The notes below the pieces were generated by a model. That model had not been told where the DNA came from. It saw only the letters and a list, made by a program, of their open reading frames with translations, and made no database searches. From contig NC_052020.1 of assembly GCF_015832195.1 (NCBI RefSeq), positions 60,267,888-60,331,887 of the forward strand: a DNA stretch of 64,000 nucleotides, written 5' to 3'. The stretch's first letter is position 1. Every line of letters starts with the position of its first letter. The DNA is from Motacilla alba alba. Its lineage: Eukaryota > Chordata > Aves > Passeriformes > Motacillidae. Positions 34,201-46,200 of the stretch are shown here, one piece after another. The position numbers were made by a program, and so were the translations under genes.

Positions 34201-37200
34201 GGCTCTTGTCAACTTAGGATTTAGTTTTATTAAAAAAGTCAGGTTTTTTGCATCTTAAGATAACATGGCTTGTATTAATTTCCTCCACAAAACATGTTCC
34301 TGAGCAGGTATTCCTTTGCAGCATCCACAATGAAATGTTTTCAAGGTATTAAGGCAGAAAATGGAAGAGATAAACTGTAGACAAAGAAATAGTGAGGGAC
34401 TTATCTGAACATCTCCAGTCCTGCTTTTGAGAAAGCAGCATGCCCTGAAGCATAAAACAGATTTATGATAACCTTGCAGTGTCTTAGGGGTTTTTTTTGC
34501 CTGGTCACTTCCAGCTGCTCAGGGTTTGGAATCTTTCTCAGTACCTCGAGCTGAATTCCTGAGCTCACACTGGCCCAGGAGCAGAATTAAATGAGGCTTT
34601 TTTTTTTTTCCTGCTGCCTCATTAAACAGCAGCTCCAAGATGACCAGGAGCTTTTTTTTCATGGTGTGTTGTGCCTGCAATTTTCCACGTGTAGAATATG
34701 GAAATGTGTTAGGCTGATGTTGCAGGTAACTCTTGCTTTGCTCTTTTTGGAGCCTTGGGAATAGGATGTTTGCTCTGTGCCAGATTTTTTTTTTTTTTTG
34801 CCTTTTACATGATTTCTGTCTCCTTGCAGGTGCTTGAAGAGGTGCTCCATAACCTGGAGCAAGATGGGACCATGAGCATTGAGGATTTCTTTTATGGCCT
34901 GTTTAGAAATGGGAAATCTCTCACCCCCTCAGCATCTACTCCCTACCGGCAGCTGAAACGCCACCTCTCCATGCAGGTGAGAAAGTGAGAGGGGAATCCT
35001 GGGGTAAAAGGAGCAGGAGAATTCCTGAACAATTCCCACCCAGCCTGTTTCCTCCTCTTCCTCAGCGTTTGTCCCTGCAGGGGCAGCTGTGAGGCAGGAG
35101 GTGGTGGCAGAGAGCTGCTGCCTGCCCTGCTCCAAAAGCAGATTCCAAATTCTCGCTCAGAAAAAACTCTTTTGGGGGAGATAAAACACAGAACACCCTC
35201 ATGGGAAAGGGGGCATGGCTCCCCTTTGAAGTTTTGTGGCTTGGAGAGGGCTCTGGCAACCTGTGGAGTGCAGTGGTAGAGCCTTGTAGAATTCCAGGGT
35301 GGTTTGTGTTGGAAGGGACCTTAAAGCTCCTTCCACCCCCTTGCCATGGGCAGGGGCACCTTCCACTATCCCAGGGTGCTCCAAAGTCTATCCAGCCTGG
35401 CCTGGAACACTTCCAGGATGGGGAGGGAAGCACTGCCTGGGGTAGGCTGGGGACATGCAGCTCCCACATCTCTACTCCAATTTTTGCTTTTTTCCTGTGA
35501 AAGAGTTTGAAATCTGCTCCCTGCCTTTGCCTGGAAGCTGAGGGCTCTACCCAAACCACTCCACAAGTGCTCCCTGCAGCTGTTTCAGGGAAAGTGACAT
35601 TCCAAACCAGAAATGAATGGTGGAAAACCCTTCTGGAGCTGTGAGGCCAGCTCTGAAACACTGCTCCTCCTGGGATTTGTTCTAAATCCCGAGTGCCTGC
35701 TTGTGCCCCGGTGCCGTGAGGTCAGCAGCGACGCTCCCGCCGGGTTTTGCTTGGCAGTGAGGAAAAGCAGAGCTTAATCCTTAATCTCTGGAGCAGCGCT
35801 AGGGAAATTCCATTGATGCTGAACCCCCGCGGGCGCTGCCTTTGCCCTGTCACACCCTCCTCCTCATCCTCTCTGACAGTCCTTCGACGAGAGCGGCAGA
35901 CGCACGACCACCCCCTCGGCCATGCCCAGCACCATCGGCTTCTCCCTCTTCTCCAGCCTGGATGATGGGATGGGCTATGGCTGTGTGGAGGGGGTCCTGG
36001 ACTGCTGGCACCAGGAGGGCATAGAGAACAGCCAGGAGATCCTGAAGGTAACCCCCAGCTGCATCTCACCCCTGGTTTTATGTGTTTTCTCCTCCCTGTG
36101 TTGGATGCTGAGTTTTTGGTTTTTTTTCCTTTCCAAAGTCTCTGGTTGTTCCCCTTTTAAACTTCCCTCAGGGAAGCTGTGGCTGTTCCATCCCTGGAAG
36201 CGTTCAAGGCCAAGTTGGACAGGGCTTGGAGCAGCCTGGACTAGTGGAAGGTGTCCCTGCACATGGCAGGGGGTGGCACTGGGTGATCATTAAGATCTGT
36301 TCGAAGCCAAACCATTCTATAAACCATTCTGTAAAAATCCCCAGTGCTAGTGACAAGAGTTCTGGGAAATTTCCAATAATTTCCTTTATGGTGCATCCCA
36401 TTTTATCATTTTTAATAATAAAAACACACTGTGATTTCCAGCATAGCTTGAAGAGGTCACCTACATTTGTTAGGAAGCAATTTAATTCCTTTCCCTCCCT
36501 GAATAGCTGCACCTGCAAACCTCTGAGCACTGGGGTGACCTGAATTACTGCTTGTGCTGAGGTGGAGGACAGCACTTGAAACCCTGCCCAGTCCTCAGTG
36601 TTCCATTAGACAGAGAGAAAGGGTGATGGGGATGAAATCAGGTTCCTGAATAAACCCATCCCTGTCCATCTCATTAGAAGCTGTGGGTGGGAGAGGATAA
36701 TTCCATGTGACCATCACTGGATTCCCAACAAAGAGGAGTGTGATTCTCCTGGCTTTTAAATATCCATGTGGGTAGAGAGCAGCCAGGCTGGAATAACCTC
36801 TGCCATGGCTCAGGATTTCAAACCCACTCATCGCCTTGCACTGGTTGAGAAGGTGGGACCACCTTCCCCAGATTTGTGTGTCCACCTTCCCCAGATTTGT
36901 GTGTCCACCTTCCCCAGATTTGTGTGTCCACCTTCCCCAGATTTGTGTGTCCACCTTCCCCAGATTTGTGTGTCCACCTTCCCCAGATTTGTGTGTCCAC
37001 CTTCCCCAGATTTGTGTGTCCACCTTCCCCAGATTTGTGTGTCCACCTTCCCCAGATTTGTGTGTCCACCTTCGCTTTGTTGCTTTCCACTGGAAAACTG
37101 CTTTGTACTGGTGTCACTGGGGTGGTTTCTCCAGTGTCTGCAGTGTTTCAGCCCCACCATAAGTGCTTTGCTTTGTCTCCTGCAGGGTTAGGTAGAATCA

Positions 37201-40200
37201 TTTAGGTTGGAAAAGTCCAGCTTGTCAGCTCAGCCCTTGTTCATCACTGAACCCCATCCCCAAGTGCCACATCCATATGGGTTTTGAACACTTCCAGGGA
37301 AAGAAAAGGCCTTTCTTCAGTGCTTGGAGTAGGCTGGGATAGTGGAAGGGGTCTGGATCACTTTTAATGTCCCTTCCAACCCAAACCATTCTGGGATTTT
37401 ACAAAATTCCAAGTAGCTGCTGATGATAACTCGCTTTCTGAGTGGTGGAATCCTCACCATCAACCCCCCTGCAGGGCTGTCTCTGTGTTGCCTCTGTTGC
37501 AAGAACTGGTTTTGTTTGACACGAGCATCCGCAGCCACGTCCTCGCAGCAGCTGATCCATGCGGAGCTCCTTGGATCCTGCAGGGAATTAGTGCAATTCA
37601 TCAGTCCTGGGCTTAATTTCCTCTTGGTCCTGCAGCACAACCAGGGCACTTCCCCTCTCCACAGCTGGCAGCAGCTCTGTTGGAGGGAGGTGGCAGAGAT
37701 GTCTGGTTTATTGTCCTCGGGGCGTTTGTGACAGGTTAATTAGCCAGCAAAGATCTCTTCTGAGCCTGCTGGTTCTGTCCTGCCAATCCCTGCAGAAATG
37801 TCTCCAGGCTCCTGCAGGAAGCTCGTTCCTCTCAAAGGATTTGTTGTCTCCACAGGCTCTGGACTTCAGCTTGGATGGGAAGGTGAACCTGACGGAGCTG
37901 ACGCTGGCGCTGGAGAACGAGCTCCTGACCACCAAGAATGGGGTGCACCAGGCAGCCCTGGCCAGCTTCAAAACGGAGATCAGGCACTTGCTGTGAGTCC
38001 CAGGGGTGGCTGGGGGTGCTGCTTCCTGCTCTGCTCGGCCGAGCAGGAGCTGAGGGAGCAGCTGAGGGGTGGTGGTGCTCCCAGGGGCCCTGGGGTGGCA
38101 CTGGAAGGCTCAGTTCTCTGTTGGAGAGCTCAGAAACTTCCAGCTGTCTTGTTTTGCCTGGGAAAAACACGGAGACCTGCAAGGATTGCAGAAAAATGTG
38201 GTGAAAAATTAAAAATGGAAGCAGCAGGCTGTTCCCAGTCTGGGAGTGGTCACTGCTGTCCACAGTGGTCATTGGTGGCCAAGGATGCACAGCTCAGGGC
38301 AGAGGCTGGTGGAAATTATCAGTACCTTTAATCCAAACTGATCTGGGGCATTGCAGAGGTTCTGTCGTGGGGTAGATGTGGAGGTGAGGTACAAAATCTG
38401 TCCCATTGTAAATCCCAACGTTTTCCCTTTGAAAGTCAACACAGTTTGACTTTGTGCTAGACTCGCTGTGAAGGTTTCTCTATCGAAAAAGAAGGCTCCA
38501 GGGAGAGCTCAGAGCCCCTTCCAGGGCCTGAAGGGGCTCCAGGAGAGCTGGAGAGGGACTGGGGACAAGGCCTGCAGGGACAGGAGCCAGGGAATGGCTC
38601 CCACTGCCAGAGGGCAGGGATGGATGGGAGATTGGGAACTGGGAATTCCTGGCTGGGAGGGTGGGCAGGCCCTGGCACAGGGTGCCCAGAGCAGCTGGGG
38701 CTGCCCCTGGATCCCTGGCAGTGTCCAAGGCCAGGCTGGACAGGGCTTGGAGCCATCTGGAGTAGTGGAAGGTGTCCCTGCCATGGCAGAGGCTGGAATA
38801 AGAGAGTCTTGAAGGTCCTTTCCACCCCAAACCATTTCAGGATTTGAATTTGGGGGCTGGACCACAGCTGAGAATCTGAAGTGTTGAGGTCTCAGGATCT
38901 GTGGGACGCCAAGACATGTCCAGAGCTGTTTGGGTGCAGGTTCAAATCCAGTGACTAAATGCAGTTAATGAGACCCTTGGAGATCTTTCCAAGCTTCTTC
39001 TCTGATGTTTCAAATCCCCTTTTTGGGGGGGGACCAGTGAGGGCTGAGCTAATGCAGGCTCTGCTGTGCCCAGGGAGAGGTTTGACCAGGTGGCCAGGGA
39101 GAAGGAGAAGCTGCGGTCGGACCTGGAGAAGGCAGAGAAGCTGAAATCCCTGATGGCCTCGGAAGTGGACGATCACCACGCCGCCATCGAGCGCCGCAAC
39201 GAGTACAACCTCAGGTGGGGCATCTGCAGCAGCCAGCCCTCCCCCTGGGCAGGGCCTTGGTGACCACCCAGCTTCACCCCCAGCAGTATTTGTCACCCTC
39301 TTCCTTGTGGGGGTGCCAGTTGTGGGTTTCTCTGGGTCTGGGTTGAAGGTACTTGAGATAATTCCTGTTCAGACTCAAGAGTTTATTATTTCTTATCAGT
39401 GAAACAGTCTCACTGCCGTGAGCTCAGCAGCTTTGCATTAGAAGGCACAAAATGGCCAACAATCTCTTGTTCCAAGGTCTTTTAAGACCAAACTATCCAA
39501 TTAAGAACTGACACCTAGATTATTTTCCCTTTTAACCCAATAACTGATCCCAAAGAGCCCCAGTGTGGATTTTCCCACCCAATTACAAAATGCCACCCAA
39601 ACCCATGGAGAAGGAGGAAGAAGAAACCCAGGAGGACACCCTGTGCCCTCCATCTTGCTTCCTTCCACAACGCACTAAAAATCCCAGAACCTCAATTTCT
39701 CCCCAAGTGACACACCCACACTGCTCTCTATCATCTATTTCACACTTTTGTGGGTTCCAGTCTATCTTGAAGTCTGGGAAGCTTTCTCCATGAATGAGGG
39801 TCACAGTCAGTGCTCCCCCAGGGGTCAGGGCAGGCAGAGAAATATTCCTGGTGCCCCGGGTTTCCACACTTCCTCTGACAGGCTCCTGTCCCCCTGGGCA
39901 GGAAGCTGGATGAGGAGTACAAGGAGAGGATCGCCGCTCTGAAGAGCGAGCTGCGCAGGGAGCGGGAGCAGATCCTGCAGCAGGCCAATAAACAGAGGCT
40001 GGAGCTGGAGCAGGAGATTGAAAAGCTGAAAACAGATGAGAATTACATCCGAGACCGCCTGGGCCTGGCCCTGAAGGTAACGGGGACTAAACACAGCCAG
40101 GATTTCCCCCAGAAAGCAGGAATGCCCTGGCAGGGGGAGTCACTCCCGTAGTCTGTGTTGGAAGGATGAGTTCTGGGCTATGTTTAGCTGGCCAAAAGTC

Positions 40201-43200
40201 ATTGAAGCAGCAAGGGAGAGGCATGTCCATGAGAACTGGTGTTTGGGGCACCTCGATGGGTTGTTCCATGGATTCCTAACCTCCAGGGATTTCAAATCTC
40301 TGCTGCCATCACGTGCAGAGTGTGTGTGTGTGCACAGCTCTTAGATGAGCTGTCAAGCCAGGAGATGAAACATCTTGATCAAGTTTGAAATCTTCTTTTA
40401 AAAACAAACAAACCGTCCAAAGCAGACTTGCTGTTAAGCCTTTTGATAATTTATCAAAAGCCCAATGTTCACACTTGCTGTGGCAGGGGTGGGTTGCGTG
40501 TGGATAATAATAATAATTCACAATTCCTGTCATCACCTGAAGCTTGGAATAGTGTCATGCTGGATTGGGAGTCACCCTTATTTTGGTGAGTTACCACATG
40601 CTGATTCTTCCTCCTCCAAGTGCTGATCTGTTGTGGGGGTTTTGGTTGGGTCCAGGAAAACAGCCGCCTGGAAAACGAGCTCTTGGAATCAGGAGAAAAA
40701 CTGGCTGAGTGTGAAAGTCTGGCAAGCAAACTGCAGAGGAACTTGGAAAACGTCCTGGCTGAGAAGGTAAATCCCCCTTTTCCCAGTGGGGTTTCAGAAT
40801 TAAATCATTTTTAAGTTGCTAGATTCCAGCTGCCAGTTTAACTGATAGCCAGAGGCTTTGGGGGTCTCTATCCAGATTATCCAGGCACAGCCTGCCTTGG
40901 TGACATGGACTGCCCTCCAGCTAAGGAAAATACAGATATTCCACCTTAGCTGTAATTTTATTCTAATTAAACCACGGAGCCTCAGAATGAAGCAATCATC
41001 CTGAAGATCTGCAGGGATTTCTTTTTCCCCCCAGCACAGAGTTTTGGATAGACCCAACTTGCAGGTCCTTTCCAGGGAAGACTATGCAGGAGGAGTGAGG
41101 TTTTACAGGGCATCACTGCTGGAATTAGGTGAAAATCAGCTGTTCATGGCTGTGTTACATTAAACTTTCAGAAGATCAGCTTCTCCAAAGATGTTTAAGT
41201 TTGTGCAGCCATAGCCTGAGGTTCATGTATTGGGGTTTCCAGTCTTCTTTAAAGCTTAGGATTATTTACTGCACTGAGATGTGCATATGCTAAGGTAGAA
41301 AGCTGTGAGCTGGAATCAGAATGAGCATGAGAGCTGTGCTAGGTGGCAGACAGGTTTTTTTGGGGAAGTTACTCACTCCCTGCTAGGAGGAAAGCAGACT
41401 TTCTTTATTTAAAATAAAAATGCAGAGTGAAGAGAGGGAGTGCAGGCTGCGGAGCTGCTCGGGATGGCATCCATGCTGCCCTGAGCAGGGCTGCAGGTGG
41501 GTGGATAACTGGATATTCCACTCCTGTGTTGCAGTTTGGTGACCTGGATCCCAGCAGTGCTGAGTTTTTCCTGCAGGAGGAGAGGCTGGCCCAGATGAGG
41601 AGCGAGTACGAGCAGCAGTGCAGGGTAAGTGCAGCTGAGACCTGGTCCTGTGTCCACCAGGAACATCACACAACCATTTAGGTTGGAAAATCCCTCTCAG
41701 ATGGAGTCCAGCCCTGCCAAGCCCTGCACTAAGCATGTCCCCAAGTGCCACATCCTCGCTGCAAGCAGCAGCACGAGGCAGGTTGGAAATCTGTTCCCAC
41801 AGAACCAGCTGGCTGAGCTAAGAGGGTGAAGTGATCCCAGGGTGGGCTGGGAGAGGGTCCGTGGAGCCCTGTGAATTCAGAGTTGCAGGAACTTGGAGGA
41901 GAAATAAGATACATCCACATTTTGCTGGTTTTCAGACCAGAAAGATTTTTTTTTTTTAATCAACCTGACAATAGAAAGTTTGCTTTCTCTTCAATCTTGT
42001 GTACTTAAAAGACTTCCAGGTGAGCCTGCGGGTTTTCTATTTACACATCTGCTTTCTGATACCTGCAGAGGTACCAGCTCATCTGCTGCCCAGAGCAGCT
42101 GGGGCTGCCCCTGGATCCCTGGCAGTGTCCAAGGCTGGGTTGGATGGAGCTTGGAGCAGCCTGGGACAGTGGAAGGTGTCCCTGCCCATGGCAGGGGGTG
42201 GAATGGCATGATTTTTGGAATCCCTTCCAACCCCAAACCATTTTGTAGTTCTGTGGTCTGTTCTGCAGGATCCTTTCCATTCAATAAAGCCTTTGCTGTG
42301 GGATTGGAAGCAGCACAGCAGCTCTCCTAGGAAGCTGCACTTCAAAAACAAAAATTGTCTAGAAATAGGAGCTGAATCAATTCTTCTCGATATGCAGCTG
42401 ATTTTTCTCTTTTTGAGGATGGCAGACATAAATCAGAACTCAAGGTTCACCTCCTGGGCCTTTCAGACCTGCAGGATTGTGTGTTTGCACATTCAGGGAG
42501 TTGTTTTCCTCAATAACTGCTGTTCCTGCAGTGGAGTGCACAGCTCTTGGCACAAACCCTTGGGATGTTCCTCTGGCAGGCAGGAGGAAGGGCCAGATGG
42601 TGAATGCAGTAATGAGGGGATCTCTTTCCTAATTTGATCTTTTGCTTCTGATTTGATTTTTCAAGTAGATGGTGTTTGAGGAGGCATTTCCCAGCTGTTT
42701 GGAAATGTTGCTAAAGCTGCTTTTTAATAAAAGGTCACAGGAAGAGAATAAAGGGAAAGCTCCTGGGGTGTGCTACACCTTCACCTTTGGTATTGTAGAA
42801 TCATCAGAGAATCCCAGAATGGTTCGGGTTGGAAAGGACCTTAAAAACATCTTGTTCCACCTCTTGCAATGGGCAGGGACACCTTCCACTGTCCCAGGCT
42901 GCTCCAAGCCCTGTCCAACCTGGCCTTGGACACTGCCAGGGATCCAGGGGCAGCCACAGCTCCTCTGGGAAGGCAATTCCAGGGCCTCCCCACCCTCTCA
43001 GCCAGGAACTCCTTCCCAGTTTCCCATCCAGCCCTGCCCTCTGGCAGTGGGAAGCCGTTCCCCCGTGTTTGGCAGGGGCACTGTGGGTTATTGACAAGGC
43101 TTTCTGTGCTGTAATTCCCACCTGAATGTCCAGAGGGGCTCAGCAGCCTTGGTTCCTTTTCACCCAGCTTTTTTTTTTGTTGCCCTCCCCGTCAGGAGCT

Positions 43201-46200
43201 GCAGGACCAGATTGATGAGCTGCACTCAGAGCTGCAGGAGTTCCGTGCCCAAGGCAAAGTGCTCAGGCCTGCCCTGAAAAGTTCCTTGTCAGAGGAGTTT
43301 GACATTGACATGAAGAGTCACGGCACCAGTGGGATTGAGCCTGACCAAGGTAAAAAAATCCCTCCTGCAGGACTGAGGCCTGGGCTGCAGGTGTTCATAA
43401 CATCTTAGAGGTGGTTCTGTGAAAACCTTCCCTGTGAGATTTGGTCACCACCTCTAATTTGGTGTTCAATGTTAATTTGGACTGTGGCTGCTGAACCAAA
43501 TTTAAAGCTGAAATTGAAGTTTGCAGTTCCTTGGCTGTGTTTGTGATGGGAGTTTGAGAGCTGCTCAGCAAATTGGAGTTGAGGAAAGAATTCTTTTGAG
43601 AATGATATTTATGTATTGTATAATTCATGTTTTTATGGTTATATAAATCATTACTTGATTACTTTTTCCAAAGGACTCGGTTCAGAAGACTGCAACCCAT
43701 TAAATATGAGCATAGAGGCAGAAATGGCCATTGAGCAGATGAAGGAGCAGCACCACAGGGATCTGCATCACCTCAAACAGGAGCTTGAAGACACAGTAAG
43801 TGTTGGAATGAGATGGTCTTTAAGGTCCCTTCCCACCCAAACCAATTTGGGATTCTATGATCCCAGGAAGAAATAAAGCTGAGCACTTACACCTTCTTTC
43901 CAGGGAAATTAATACGAGATGCTGAAGTGTAAATCTAAATATTCAGTGGAGTGGATATACAAAACTAGATGGAAATATTGATGAAAACATCCCTGTAGAA
44001 TATTCTGTGGAAAATAAACAAATCCATCCCGTTTTCCCCCTCCTGTAGGTGAGCCATTATGAAAAGCAGCTGGATGAGGCAAAAGCCCACTGGGAAAAGG
44101 AGCAAGAGGATATGAGGCAGAAGTATGCTGAGCAGATGAATGGCATGGAAAAGCAGATCACTGGCCTCCAAAATCAAATAGCAGAGCTGCAGGGAGAGGC
44201 AGCGGCGCTCCGAGAGCAGCAGGAGAAGCTCAGCTGTGAACACAACGAGGAGAAAAACAAATTACAGACGCGTTTCGATGAGGAGAAAGCCAGTCTGCAG
44301 GAACTGCTGAGGCAGGAGCACGAAGAGGATGTCAGGGCCAGACTGGAGCAGGTGAACGAGGAGTTCAGGCAAGAGCGGGAGGAGCTGATCCAGAAGAGTG
44401 TCTGGGGGGAAGAAAAGATGAGAGTTCTGGTGCAGACCCTGCAGGAGGAGAAGGGGGAGCTGGAACGGGGCTTCCACGAGCAGCTGAAGAGGCTGGCAGA
44501 GCTGCACGCCCTGGAGAAGGAGGAGCTCCAGGAGGAGCTGCTGAGGAAGCACCAGCAGGAGCTGGAGGAGGAAAGGTGAGTGTCACCTCTGGTGGGGACA
44601 GTGCTGGAGCGTGGTGACCAGGGTGAACCTAGTGCAGAAACGCCTCCCTGGCGGGGAATTCCGAGTGTCCTGCTCTGTTCCACAGCACTGGGCTGCTCTC
44701 CAGGGCTTCTTTTCTCTTCTAACCTTTCTCAAGCAGATCTTTAGATTCATTTTTAGCTCACCCAGGGGCAACAATTGTGTTAAAGCATAACCAGGCATGA
44801 TTAAGTCGAGCTCTGTTCAGGATCCCTGTGCTCCACAAATCCCTTTAAAACTCAATAAACTCTGGGTTTTCAGAGTTCTTTGCTGAAGAAGGAAAGGGGT
44901 GGCAGGGAAGTGCTTTTAGCCAACGTGGAGTGTCAAAAGAAACTGAAACCCCCCCCAAAATCCGAGCACAGGAACTGAAGGGCACATATTGCACATGAAA
45001 CCTTTTCTGAGGACATTTCATGAGTTGTTGCACTTCTCCAAGGCAGTTTTTCTTTTTGAAGTTTTACCAACTTGCCTCGAATTTAACTTACAGCTCCCAG
45101 AAACACCCATCCAATAGTCAGGAAAAAATGAAAGTAAATTTCCATCTTGTTGTATTCAGCCTAAAAAGCCAGTTTAATCTCTGAGGTAGTTTAGTAATAT
45201 CTTATGTTAACCATGTCTAGGAAAAAAATGGCAAGTGACTATAACAGAAGAGCATCTCATGCACAAACTCAGTTCTCTGTGGACACACAAACACTTGTGA
45301 ATAAATATGAAGAAACCCTGCAGAGTCTGGAAGGACGTTACCAGCGAGAGCTGCAGGAGCTTGCTGAGCAGCAAAGAGAGGAGAAATCCCAGTGGGAGTT
45401 TGAAAGGGATGAAATTGCTCAGGAGGTTGCTGAAGCCCACGAGCAGCTGAAGGAAAGCTTGGCGAGTGAGAAGGCTGTTTGTTCTGCCCTGAGCCAGGAG
45501 AAGGATCTCCTGGAGAAAAACTTCAAGGAAGAAGTGAACAAGCTGGTGTGTGAGAGGGAGCAGCTGGAGAAGGAGCTGCGAGAGCTGAGGAGTGCTGCCC
45601 GGGAGCAAGAGGAAAAGATGATGGAGAAAATAAACCAACTCCAAAATGACCATGAAAAAGAGCTGAAGGAGAAAGATGAGCATATATCCACAGTGGAGCA
45701 AAACGGGAAACTGGTTAGGGAAAAGCTGGAGAGACTGGACAGTGAGTATAAGCGAGAGAAAGAAGAGCTCAATTCCAAACTTCTTGCTTTGGAGAGCTTA
45801 AACAGAGACATTTGTGAAAGAGCAGAGACAGAAAAGGCTCAGATGGGTTTGGAAGTCTCGGACCTCCGAGGGAAAATACAGAAATTGCAGTGGGAAACAC
45901 GGAGCTTTTCTGCCCTGCAGAGCCATTACAGGGTCCTGGAGAGTGAGTATGCAAAAGCCAAGAGCCAGATCGCTGCTTCTCCTGCTGCAGCTCCTCTGGG
46001 AGACGATGGGGATGTTCTCCAAAACCTGCAGAAGGTGCACGAGCAGGCGGTGAAGGAGAACGTCAGGATGGCTGCCCAGATCCTGAGGCTGCAGCACCGG
46101 CTGCAAGCAGCAGAGCAGGAGCTGCGACCTGCCAGCCCCAGCTGCTCCCAGGCTGGCTCAGAACCAGAGGAAATAGAGCCCAGTTTTGAAGGGTTGCCCA

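Larger units (their letters stand above)
39215..41534. other. Introns 10 to 12 outside exons 11 and 12
   Basis: Unique sequence with a short TG run near 40320 and ATAATAATAATAATT near 40505. No CR1 recognised and nothing else called. Confidence 0.55.

Noticed and set aside
36859..37073. CRISPR-like regular repeat
   Set aside because: Units are directly adjacent with no spacers, in a vertebrate intron.
36818..37205. Several 100-codon frames on both strands across the 23-bp array
   Set aside because: A 23-bp period forces the same short peptide cycle in every frame; no start context or family.
45204..45220. ATG at 45204 as an internal start of a shorter protein
   Set aside because: It lies in intron 16 immediately before a proper acceptor; phase continuity with exon 16 supports splicing. 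An internal promoter cannot be excluded, but nothing supports it.
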